From NCBI GenBank assembly GCA_029007435.1, contig JAQXHU010000036.1, forward strand, positions 1 to 46,009: DNA of 46,009 nucleotides. Reading direction: 5' to 3'. Below are positions 1 through 8,100 of this stretch, one piece after another (position 1 is the stretch's first letter; every line of letters begins with the position of its first letter). The notes under the pieces are model-generated. The model had not been told where the DNA came from. It saw only the letters and a program-made list of their open reading frames with translations, and made no database searches. Source of the DNA: Bacteroidales bacterium (GTDB lineage Bacteria; Bacteroidota; Bacteroidia; Bacteroidales; UBA932). The translations under genes and the position numbers were made by a program.

Positions 1-465
1 CCTTTCCGGACTCTCGAGGATTACAGCATTCATAAACATTTGTATTTTTGGTCATTTACAAAGTTATGAATGCTTTTTTCTATCACTCAAAACGGGGAAT
101 TAACTTTGCGAAAATTCGGGGATTCAAAGTTACTGATTACAACATCTCCCGGGCGATATTCTCTCCCCGTGGGGAGCCGGAGGGGCATAGACCAGCAAGA
201 GTCTGTGGGCGGCTTGTCCGCACACAGTCTCTTGACCTTATTTTCGTTAATGCGCGAAGCGCGGCGCGGAAAGGCCACGAGTCTCTGACCAGAGCGCACC
301 TGCGCGGCGGGAAGAGTCTCGTAGTGAAGCTGCCATAAGTGGAGTTCGGAGGGGCGCTTTGTGCCCCGGAGGACGGAACCAAAGCGAGTGAACGGAGCTT
401 TAGCGTAGTGAACTGGCTTTGACCGCTTCCTATATTATCGGCGGGGGCTTCTCGCCAGAAAGATG
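1..465. other. Intergenic, GC-rich, hairpin-rich stretch without a convincing gene
   Basis: I see no convincing protein here; the short open frames have no recognisable domain and overlap on both strands. The stretch has a promoter-like -7 box (TAACTTTG, 101-108, plus strand) followed by several small dyads: CTCCCC/GGGGAG (163-176), GCGC/GCGC (252-262) and GGGGC/GCCCC (351-367). Two near-identical copies of a roughly 19-nt segment lie at about 384-422 (AGCG..AGTGAAC..CTTT). It could be a structured transcript or a decayed intergenic repeat. Nothing upstream of base 1 is visible. Confidence 0.3.
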
Positions 466-473
466 TAACTTTG
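466..473 (+). promoter_or_regulatory. Promoter -7 box
   Basis: TAACTTTG matches the Bacteroidetes -7 consensus TAnnTTTG and lies 24 nt before the ATG at 498. I see no good -33 TTTG at 19-21 nt upstream. An AGGAGG at 475-480 follows directly. Confidence 0.45.
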
Positions 474-497
474 TAGGAGGATCAATATTGCATCAAT

Positions 498-1268
498 ATG
501 GATGAGAATAAGTATTATGCCGTCAGACGATATTTCCCCAGGAAGATAAGGCCTGAGGAGTTATGGAAGATGAATCATAGAATCCATTTGGCGACCAGTT
601 CCGATAGTAAGCTGACACCAGGGCTTTGTGCTTATATTGCCATCGGCGAGGACTTTGAAGACAGGCCGCTGGATATTTCGGGGAACGATGAGTGCCGGAG
701 AATCACAAAGCAGACCTTTCAGAAATATTGGAATGAGTCGTTTGATTCATTTCAGAAAGCCCGGCTTCGTGGCGGCGAATATTACATTGATCGGTCGGAA
801 TCTGGGGATTGTATCACTTTCCACGCATTCCTCAGAGATCCAAGTAGACACTACGAGGTCATCTGTAGGCAGGAGGTGGATTTAGCGCAATTTCAGATTG
901 AGGTGGAAAACTGTATAACGTATCGACGGGGAATTGCCAATCACAATCCTGCGATACCCGAGAGCGTGTTCTGCCAGGCCTTTAAGCTTGCCTTGGAGTT
1001 TTTCTTTGATGGATCGGCGATGCCTGTCAACCAGAGCAAGCTATGGGAAGTTCTGGATGCGCTTGGTGGCTCTGCTGTGCCTGATGAGCCGGTCATCATC
1101 AACGAGGACTATTATTACCAGAGGGCGCGAGAGCTGATGCTCAAACGCAAGGAGGAAATCAAATTCCGGCTATTGGAACTTGACGATGCTCCGTCCAGAC
1201 GGAAGGAACTAAGGGCGGAGATGAGGGGTATCGACTACTGCGTGTCCATATTGGATGAGAACCATTGA
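498..1268 (+). CDS. Hypothetical protein, 256 aa
   Basis: I do not recognise this protein. It has no signal peptide or membrane segment and looks cytosolic. The C-terminal third (about 190-256) is rich in Arg, Lys and Glu (for example RARELMLKRKEEIKFRLLEL), which suggests long helices or a coiled coil. The ATG at 498 is preceded by a -7 box at 466-473. It is convergent with the XRE/EVE-like regulator, with only 30 nt between the two stops and no clear terminator. It lies in the accessory part of the window among other unknown genes, so a role in the mobile island is plausible but unsupported by any motif. Confidence 0.75.
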   Translation: MDENKYYAVRRYFPRKIRPEELWKMNHRIHLATSSDSKLTPGLCAYIAIGEDFEDRPLDISGNDECRRITKQTFQKYWNESFDSFQKARLRGGEYYIDRSESGDCITFHAFLRDPSRHYEVICRQEVDLAQFQIEVENCITYRRGIANHNPAIPESVFCQAFKLALEFFFDGSAMPVNQSKLWEVLDALGGSAVPDEPVIINEDYYYQRARELMLKRKEEIKFRLLELDDAPSRRKELRAEMRGIDYCVSILDENH

Positions 1269-1298
1269 TACCCCTCTCTTTTCCGCCTCTTTTTGCAC

Positions 1299-2204
1299 CT
1301 AAAAGTTTTCCTGTACGTACTGCAGGAGCTTGTCGGAGATGGTCATTCCTCCCTGAATATTGCCGCTGACACCATTTTGAAGGAGATTGTCAAATGTCAA
1401 CGCAGGGGAGTCAGTCCGTCCTAACAGTTTGAAATAAGCGTACCTGTTGGCGTTTATGCCTGCTTTGATGCGCTCCTTTTCAACCCAATACTTTTGTTCT
1501 TGTTCGACTTCGGGAGAGTACTCCAAATCGACATCGCTGACAACCATTTTATATCGGATTCGCTGCTCCGGCTTCGTGCAGTAGATGTAGATTGTGTCGC
1601 CAATGCTGAAATTGTTCTTCTGTTGCCAGTGAACATAGCCAAATTCATTGAGACAGCCTTCGATGTCGAAGGTCATACTATTTGACGGAACAATCCAGGA
1701 GCGTTTGTTGAGCTTCTCAACATCGACTATCCTGTTGATAGGAACAATTTCAAGCTTGGAATCCAGGACGGCGGCAATTTTATTGAGGATGTCAATCCCG
1801 ACGGAGAATTTTCCTTGTTCGATTCGGCAGAGATTACCCGGATCAATGCTGATGCGGCTGGCAAGAGTCTTGGCATCCATTCCTTTCGCTTCACGCAACT
1901 GCTTTATGGATTTTCCTATCCTCAATCTGTCCAGAGAATCGCCAGTTACTACTTCGATAGGCAAATCTCCTCCGAAATAGCTTACACCGTGATTGAAAAA
2001 CGCCTTGATGTCGTCTAACTCAACGTGACTGAAATCTTCACCGAACTTCCGCTTAAGTTCATCAAACATCCTTTGATAAACAGCTGTACCAAGATAGAAG
2101 GCGTCTGCAGGGAACGTGAAAAGAAGGCTTGTTCCGTTTGAGAATTCGATTCTCATTTGGGGGTTGTCTGAACGACCCTCCCCGTAAAACATGACATTGG
2201 TCAT
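1299..2204 (-). CDS. XRE-family HTH protein fused to an EVE/PUA-like domain
   Basis: 301 aa in three parts. Residues 1-92 are an unknown alpha/beta region. Residues about 94-154 form a Cro/C1-type HTH (KQLREAKGMDAKTLASRISI, then an N-L-C-R-I-E-Q-G-K segment). Residues about 169-265 resemble an EVE/PUA-like fold, beginning SWIVPSNSMTFDI and including IGDTIYIY and a following basic beta strand. EVE domains are known as readers of modified bases or nucleotides and often sit beside restriction systems; assigning this domain to that fold is my inference from pattern. The gene has a well-formed promoter with a palindrome around the -7 box (2244-2289), suggesting self-regulation. It may be a repressor whose C-terminal domain senses a nucleotide or a modified base. 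Confidence 0.75.
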   Translation of the reverse strand: MTNVMFYGEGRSDNPQMRIEFSNGTSLLFTFPADAFYLGTAVYQRMFDELKRKFGEDFSHVELDDIKAFFNHGVSYFGGDLPIEVVTGDSLDRLRIGKSIKQLREAKGMDAKTLASRISIDPGNLCRIEQGKFSVGIDILNKIAAVLDSKLEIVPINRIVDVEKLNKRSWIVPSNSMTFDIEGCLNEFGYVHWQQKNNFSIGDTIYIYCTKPEQRIRYKMVVSDVDLEYSPEVEQEQKYWVEKERIKAGINANRYAYFKLLGRTDSPALTFDNLLQNGVSGNIQGGMTISDKLLQYVQENF

Positions 2205-2243
2205 AATAATATAGTCGTTTTTATCGCGGTGAACCCCGCTTCA

Positions 2244-2289
2244 AATTGTTTACGCCACAAAGATATAAACAATTCTGAAAATTGTCAAA
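2244..2289 (-). promoter_or_regulatory. Promoter with palindromic operator for the XRE/EVE-like gene
   Basis: On the minus strand a -33 TTTG (2289-2286) and a -7 TATCTTTG (2265-2258) are separated by 20 nt, which fits the Bacteroidetes promoter consensus. Inverted repeat arms AATTGTTTA (2244-2252) and TAAACAATT (2266-2274) flank the -7 box exactly. This is a good candidate operator for the HTH protein encoded downstream. Confidence 0.65.
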
Positions 2290-2370
2290 TATAACAATCG
2301 GTTTTTTACCAATAAGCCATAGAGGCGCATTTGGAGCACATTCAATGCTTTCCTAATTGTGAGCCTTGCA

Positions 2371-2787
2371 CTATAGGGTTGCGCCTGCGTTGATGGGGAC
2401 GATGCCTTCTTTACCGTCAGTGGACCACTGGACTTGCCAGGTGCGTCCATCGACCTCGTCAAGCATGATGAAGGTCCACATATTCTGCGTGGCGTAGAGG
2501 TTGAATCTGCCGGGGATAGCATCATCTCCACTTGCCAGTGGCAGGTAGTTGATGGGGACTTCCATTCGACTCTTCTCATCCATGCTGTACTGGACCATAC
2601 GGACAAGGCCTTGGCTGGTGTCGAGTTTGAGGAAGATCCACATATTGGTAGTGGGGAAGAGTTTGTATCCGGGGACAAGGACCTCGGTCTGCTTGCCGGC
2701 CTTGGTTCCAGTAGAATTGGATTGTGCGCAGGCTGTGAAGCCGATTAAAAGGCAAACGAGTGCCACTATTATACGGTTCGCTTTCAT
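2371..2787 (-). CDS. Small lipoprotein with two internal repeats
   Basis: 138 aa, beginning with a lipoprotein signal peptide: a hydrophobic stretch ending in GFTAC, with Cys20 as the likely lipidation site. The mature part is a duplication. One copy covers about residues 41-80 (GYKLFPTTNMWIFLKLD...VPIN) and the other about 91-134 (GRFNLYATQNMWTFIMLD...VPIN). Each copy carries a conserved N-M-W-x-F-x-x-L-D core and ends in VPIN, suggesting two similar beta-sheet units. The family function is unknown to me. It is most likely anchored in the outer membrane or facing the periplasm. The stop lies about 80 nt from the XRE promoter and the start 17 nt from the stop of the next gene upstream, so it is probably co-transcribed with 2804-3979. 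Confidence 0.75.
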   Translation of the reverse strand: MKANRIIVALVCLLIGFTACAQSNSTGTKAGKQTEVLVPGYKLFPTTNMWIFLKLDTSQGLVRMVQYSMDEKSRMEVPINYLPLASGDDAIPGRFNLYATQNMWTFIMLDEVDGRTWQVQWSTDGKEGIVPINAGATL

Positions 2788-2803
2788 AGGGCTATGGGGG
2801 TGA

Positions 2804-3979
2804 TTAGTTTAAGAGTTTCTTATCTGTATTTGCTTGTGTGAGGAAGTCGAAGGCACGGTCTTCCATCCATTCTTCGAAGTGCCAGGACATAGATTCGACA
2901 ATTTCGTTTTCGTCTTTGTCGTTGGTGAAGAGGTAGATGAAGAGGCAGTGCTGCTCAAGTTCATCGAGGGCACGGTATTCTTCGTGCATGAGGTTCTGAA
3001 TCTCTGCGTAGGCATCCGGGAAGGAATCCTGCATGATTTCTTCAGACTGGGAGAGATCTACTGAAAGTTGGTCGAAGTACGAGAGGCCTGTTGCAGACTG
3101 GTGGCGCTGATTGAGTTTTGCCACGATATTGTCGAAGACCTTGTCTTCCGTCCGGCATCCAATCTGTTCGCATTCTTCCATGCTAATTATCTGTGTCATA
3201 GTGTTCTGTTCATTAATGTTTTCTTGCTCCTGTGCTTTGAGGCGGCGGAAGAAGGATTCCTTCATGGCATCCTCGAACAAGGATTTGTAATAGTCACGGA
3301 TGTACCGTGTGCCTTCTTTTAAAATGGCTTTGTTCTGTGTTTCGGACATCATCCCTCCGTTGACGAAGGTATAGTACAGGACAACAGAGATGAAGTTGCT
3401 GTCCTTTTCGCCGATTGTTGCTTCGTCACCCTCATTCCAGTGGCGGATAAAGCAAGTGCCATCCGGTACCTGGAATGCATACTTTGCGAGTTCTCCGTAT
3501 TCCTTATAGTTGCGCTGGATGTCTTCGTTCAACTCCAAGGGGATTGTGGCGATGTTCCGGGAGAAATAACAACAAAGAAGTTCGTTAAAAGACATATCGA
3601 CATTCTTCCAGATACGCTCACGGTAGCGGCTGAAGAAGTGGCCGGAGAAATAGCCGATGTAACGGGTAGCGATATTGTCCAGACTCCCGTGTTTGCGGTA
3701 CAACCAGCAGCCCCATTGGATGACGATTCGCTGCCGGTCTTCTTCCATGAATGCCAGGAAGTTTATGTCCGGTCTGTCTGCCTGTGCCGGCGTTGCTGCG
3801 TAGAAGCAGATGAGATACCGGTTGTGGCTCTGCTGATGCGTGTATTCCGCCCACTTCCAGGCCGGAAACTTTCGTTCCTTTTTGAATTGCTTTGCCATCT
3901 TGGGAATGAGTGAGTTCGCCTTGATTTGCAGCTTGGGGCGGTCAGCAAATAAGGCGTCGCAGATCTCAAGATTGGACAT
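2804..3979 (-). CDS. Hypothetical protein, about 391 aa
   Basis: I do not recognise a family. The protein looks soluble. Its N-terminal half is rich in aromatic and basic residues (WKWAEYTHQQSHNRYLICFY, WGCWLYRKHGS), and the C-terminal half is acidic and helical (DELEQHCLFIYLFTNDKDEN). An open frame reaches back to a GTG at 4000, but a -7 box (TAACTTTG) covers that codon. The ATGs at 3994 and 3979 remain; I prefer 3979 (MSNLEICDAL) because it leaves a short leader after the predicted transcription start. It is probably followed in the same transcript by the repeat lipoprotein. No catalytic motif is evident. Confidence 0.7.
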   Translation of the reverse strand: MSNLEICDALFADRPKLQIKANSLIPKMAKQFKKERKFPAWKWAEYTHQQSHNRYLICFYAATPAQADRPDINFLAFMEEDRQRIVIQWGCWLYRKHGSLDNIATRYIGYFSGHFFSRYRERIWKNVDMSFNELLCCYFSRNIATIPLELNEDIQRNYKEYGELAKYAFQVPDGTCFIRHWNEGDEATIGEKDSNFISVVLYYTFVNGGMMSETQNKAILKEGTRYIRDYYKSLFEDAMKESFFRRLKAQEQENINEQNTMTQIISMEECEQIGCRTEDKVFDNIVAKLNQRHQSATGLSYFDQLSVDLSQSEEIMQDSFPDAYAEIQNLMHEEYRALDELEQHCLFIYLFTNDKDENEIVESMSWHFEEWMEDRAFDFLTQANTDKKLLN

Positions 3980-3999
3980 GGACGGAACTATCATAATCA

Positions 4000-4007
4000 C
4001 AAAGTTA
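4000..4007 (-). promoter_or_regulatory. Promoter -7 box for the 391-aa gene
   Basis: TAACTTTG on the minus strand matches TAnnTTTG and overlaps the most distal possible start codon of the downstream gene, arguing for an internal ATG start. No -33 TTTG is seen at the usual distance. Confidence 0.4.
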
Positions 4008-4012
4008 GCAAA

Positions 4013-4336
4013 TTATGACGCAAGAAAGCCATCGGGCCAGTCGAAGTCGCACGGAACGCACTCCCAGTCAACGGTTTCCTTCGTGAAAGGAGTCTCGCCA
4101 GGGGCAACGAGCTCCTTATTCACGTAGGCGACAATGGCGTCCATGTGGGCTTCCATCAGGCGCTCAAACATAGCCGGGCAATCGAACTCAAATGCCCAGA
4201 AAGGATAATACCCGTTCTCCTTCAGGTACTTCTTGACGAAGGCCACCTCTTCGTCGGAAAGCTGAGCCTCGAAGGTTGTCTCGTGCCATTTGGACGAGTC
4301 AAAACGGAAATGGAGCGTGAAGGTATAAGCCTGCAT
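4013..4336 (-). CDS. Hypothetical protein, 107 aa
   Basis: A small, acidic, soluble protein beginning MQAYTFTLHFRFDSSKW and ending in DFDWPDGFLAS. The open frame extends further upstream, but that part would overlap the end of the beta-barrel gene and has biased composition, so the ATG at 4336 (10 nt after the barrel gene stop) is the sensible start. It is likely the last gene of a short operon with the beta-barrel gene. I do not recognise a family. Confidence 0.65.
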   Translation of the reverse strand: MQAYTFTLHFRFDSSKWHETTFEAQLSDEEVAFVKKYLKENGYYPFWAFEFDCPAMFERLMEAHMDAIVAYVNKELVAPGETPFTKETVDWECVPCDFDWPDGFLAS

Positions 4337-4346
4337 AGACGTGGGA

Positions 4347-4946
4347 TTAGAAGCGGAAACCGAGATGAATGGAGAACTTGCCGGCAAGGACGTGGCGCAT
4401 TTCGGAGCCTGCGTTGCCCAGCGTGGTGTCAAAGGCCTTGTAGTCGTAGCCGATGCCGTTGTAGCCCAGCATGACATAGATGGCCTGTTTTGGACTCAGG
4501 GCAAAGTCACAGCCGAAGCAAGGCTCAAAGTAGAAGCCGTTGGCCATCTTGATCTCGTTGGAGCTGAGACCGAAGTTGGCGCCCAGATCCACGGCGAAGA
4601 ACGGTGAGACCTTGGTTGCGGTGAGATTGGCCTTCAGGCGACCAAAGACCTTGATGTTGTTGCGAACATCATTGCTGGTGCCATGGTAGGAATTGCCAGC
4701 TCCACTGTGGTACTCGTAGCTGGTGTAGTAGAGCCCATCGAGATACTCATAGCCCGCGCCTGCACCGACAAAGAAGTAGTCGTTGATGCGGTAGCCGCCG
4801 ACGAAGTTCACACCGAAGGAGAACTTCTGGTACTTGTCGAGGCCGATGCCGCCAGTAGCTTCAACGGCTTTCTCGAAGCCTCTGTTCTGGCCAAAAGCAA
4901 CGGATGCGGAAAGAATCAGGATGCAAGAGAGAATGAATCTACGCAT
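4347..4946 (-). CDS. Outer-membrane beta-barrel protein, 199 aa
   Basis: The protein begins MRRFILSCILILSASVAFGQ, a clear Sec signal peptide with cleavage near AFG-Q. The mature part is about 180 residues of alternating hydrophobic and polar strands rich in Gly and aromatics (FSFGVNFVGGYRINDYFFVG, YVMLGYNGIGYDYK) and ends in a terminal Phe (LGFRF), typical of small outer-membrane beta-barrels. I choose the ATG at 4946 because it starts at the signal peptide; the upstream extension to 5015 has no such property. Expected location is the outer membrane; ligand unknown. It is followed 10 nt later by the 107-aa gene and preceded by a possible 22-residue peptide and a -7 box (5087-5094). Confidence 0.8.
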   Translation of the reverse strand: MRRFILSCILILSASVAFGQNRGFEKAVEATGGIGLDKYQKFSFGVNFVGGYRINDYFFVGAGAGYEYLDGLYYTSYEYHSGAGNSYHGTSNDVRNNIKVFGRLKANLTATKVSPFFAVDLGANFGLSSNEIKMANGFYFEPCFGCDFALSPKQAIYVMLGYNGIGYDYKAFDTTLGNAGSEMRHVLAGKFSIHLGFRF

Positions 4947-4977
4947 AGAAAAAGATATAAGGTGAAACAATATAGAC

Positions 4978-5046
4978 TTAGCGCTTCTCGCTGAGAACTT
5001 CAGGGATGAACGCAATTGCGCAAAGGATGTAGAGGATGATGGACAT
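4978..5046 (-). CDS. Possible 22-aa hydrophobic peptide
   Basis: An ATG at 5046 opens a frame reading MSIILYILCAIAFIPEVLSE then Lys-Arg-stop: a single hydrophobic segment with a basic end. It lies between a promoter-like -7 box and the beta-barrel gene, 31 nt before the latter's ATG. It may be a real small membrane peptide, a leader peptide, or chance. Confidence 0.3.
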   Translation of the reverse strand: MSIILYILCAIAFIPEVLSEKR

Positions 5047-5052
5047 AAAGCA

Positions 5053-5094
5053 GTACCGCCAACAGGGATGTTTTCTGTTGACGGTACAAAGGTA
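5053..5094 (-). promoter_or_regulatory. Promoter -7 box and 13-bp dyad ahead of the beta-barrel operon
   Basis: On the minus strand, TACCTTTG (5094-5087) fits the -7 consensus. Just downstream, arms GTACCGCCAACAG (5053-5065) and CTGTTGACGGTAC (5075-5087) form an inverted repeat with one mismatch and a 9-nt spacer, covering the expected transcription start. It could be an operator or a leader hairpin, and could also help end transcription from hsdR. Confidence 0.45.
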
Positions 5095-5104
5095 GATATT
5101 AGGT

Positions 5105-5121
5105 GTGCAGTATATCTGCAC
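5105..5121 (-). terminator. Small hairpin after hsdR
   Basis: Perfect arms GTGCAG (5105-5110) and CTGCAC (5116-5121) with a TATAT loop lie directly after the hsdR stop. No strong T-run follows, so termination here is uncertain. Confidence 0.35.
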
Positions 5122-5125
5122 AGGA

Positions 5126-8100
5126 TTACGCTACGATCACATTGTGCAAATAACCGACGAATTTACCGACGCCTTGGGCTTGGGGCCCGAAGACGCCCAG
5201 CCAGTCGTAGCCGCTGAAAGGCTCGACGTTGATGAGGTCGTTTGAAGTAATGTCACCATTCTCGCACACATAGGAGATGATGGTCTTGAGGTATTCTTCC
5301 TGGTCTGGGTTGAGGGCGGTATCGGTGAGGAAGTCGGCGTAGCGCTGGGAGGCTTTCTCACGGTCAATACCAATGATGGAGCGGATGAAGGCGGCCACAA
5401 TGTCACCGCAGAGCATCTTACAACCACGGACGTAGGTCTGGTATTCCTCCTTGGTGCCCAGGTCCCGCCAGCAGATGGTCTCCAGCTGGATGATGTCGGC
5501 GTGGGTAAGCTGCTCCAGGGAGAAGAGTTTCTTCAGGACCGGCAGGTCACGATTGTTCTTGAGCCAGTCCATCACGCGCTGCCGGTATGAAACGGTGAGT
5601 TGCGGGCCAACGGCCGTACCGTCATCTTCCACGATGTCCCCAATATTGAGGGTGAACTTCTTCCCCTTTTCTGCAAAGATGAATTGCACCAGGTCACGCA
5701 TTTCGTTTCGGATGAACTCCAGACGCTCCAGGGTGATGTTTTTCATGTTGGCAGGATCTGCTACCTCGTTGATGAGCGGCAGCTTGGAGGCCACCTGAGG
5801 GATGGACGCTTTCTCCTGCAGGGACTGTGCAATCTGGCAGACTTTGTTCTTGCTCTTGGTGCCCTTGACTTCCTCATCTACCAGAGAGAGCTGGATGTTG
5901 AGCACGAGTATATCGAAGCGTAGAGCGGCATTGTCCGCCAAGTGGCGGACCAAAATGGGAGCAACTTTCTCCTTGAGGTCTATGGCGTCGATGCTGGAGA
6001 TATAGGTCCAGTTTTCCTTCTTCTGGAACTTATCTACAACTTCACCGGCCTTCCGGACGGAGATGCTTTCGAAGTTGAGTTCCTTGACCTGATGCCAGAG
6101 AATGTCCTTCAGTTCATCGTGGAGGCTCTTGGCAAATGCGTCGGTCTGGTAGGTGGCGTGCTGCAGGACAGCAGCCAGATCTACTCGAAGGTCGAACAGA
6201 CGCTCTGTCAGGGACTGGGTAGGAACAGGGTCACTTCCGTTGGGCGTTTGGCTGAAATATTCGATGTTGCCGCACCAGTCAAAGATGAAGAAGAACTGTT
6301 TGTCAATGCCTTCACCGAAGACGTCCTCGCATTTGCGGGTGCCACGGCCAACCATCTGCCAGAACTTAATCTTGGACTTGACCTTCTTGAAGAAGACCAG
6401 GTTGAGGATTTCGGGCACGTCGATGCCGGTGTCCAGCATATCCACCGAGACGGCTATCTGCGGCATTTTGGCCGGAACACTGAAATTGTCTATGAGGTTC
6501 TGGGCATAAGTAACCTGGTTGTCAATGAGCGCGCAGAAATCGCTGCCGTACTCCGGGTACAGCTGGGCAAAGCGCTGGACAATGAGCTGGGCATGCTCGT
6601 GATTGTAGGCAAAGATGATGGTCTTGCCTATCTTCTCCCCTCCATCTACCATTTGGCCGCAGGTCATCAGGTGCGTGAGCACCTTGTCCACGGTGTCAAT
6701 GTTGAAGATGTAGTTGAATATCTCGCCGGAGGTGATGTCACGGGCCGGGTTGGACTTTTCGTCCAGGAGTAATTTGCCCTTGGCCGCCTCATACTTCCAG
6801 ACATCCTCCATCTGCTTTTTCTCCTCGTCGGAGAGGTCCTCGTAGCGGATGCCCTCCTTCATAATCTTGGTGGACTTGGAGAACCAGGTTGGCGGCACCA
6901 GATAATCTTCGTCCACGGCCTGCCCGAGCTCGTAGGCGAAGTTGGGCTCGCCTCCTTCCAGGCCAAAGAGGTCGTAGGTGCTGCGGTCCACATCTTCACG
7001 CGGCGTAGCGGTAAGACCGACCATCAAGGCATCGAAGTAGTCCAGGATGGCCACATACTTACCGAACACACTGCGGTGGGCCTCATCGATGATGACCAGG
7101 TCAAAACGGCCGACAGAGAAGCGCTTGTCTTCCTTGTCGATGTAATTGATCATCGTCTGGTAGGTTGAGAAGACGATGCGGGCGTTGAGGTCCGGTTCCT
7201 TGCTCTCGTTGAGGATGGTGCGCGTGAAATCCGGCAGGTGTTTCTTGAAATTCTTGTGGGCCTGGTTCACTAGCGATGTGCGGTCTGCCAGGAAGAGGAT
7301 GTTCTTGATCCAACCATTCCGGGCCAGCACATCCACCAGCGAGATGGATACGCGGGTTTTGCCGGTGCCGGTTGCCATCACCAGGAGTCCACGGCGATGC
7401 TTCTTGTTGAAGTGGTCGCAGATGCTATGGATGGCCATCTTCTGGTAGTCCCGGTTGGTGATTTCATCATTGACGCGGAAGTCCGTGATGTTGCCACGGC
7501 TGCGATGCTTGATGAGAAGGCCCAGATCCTCTTCCGTGTGGAAGGCGTAGAGCGGACGGGCCGGATAGCCCAGACCGTCGATAATGAAAGTCTGGAAGCC
7601 GTTGGTGTAGTAGATGACCGGCCGGACGCCGTACTTCGCCTCCAGGCAGTCTGCATAGAGTTCTGCCTGGTGCTTTCCGATGGCCGGGTCTTTCATTGTA
7701 CGCTTGGCCTCAACCACTGCGAGAGGCTTTCCGTTGGCGCCAAAGAGGACATAATCCACATAGCCGACGCCCTGCTCGTTGGGCATTCCAGTCACCTCTA
7801 CTTCGATGCAAGCTTTGCTGGGCATAATCTGCCCTTTCACGTCCAGAACATTCCAGCCGGCGTCCTTAAGCATCAGGTCTATGAACAGGCGACGGGTTTC
7901 CGCCTCTGTGTAGTCATCCACAAACTTCATCTCGTGGATGACCGGAGTCGGGGAAACGGCGTCGCGCAGCGCCACTGTCACCTGAGGCTTGACCTCAGGA
8001 GCCGGAGCTATATGGACAGGTGCCGTCTCCGGCAACAGGGATTCGTCAAACTTGGCGAGGGTCTGCAGGACGCCCAGTTTCAGAAGGACTCCACCGACGA

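Noticed and set aside
1..8. CCTTTCCG resembles part of the mnmE-end site and might be the other att copy
   Set aside because: Only 7 bases match, and the left flank lies outside the window; such a match is expected by chance.
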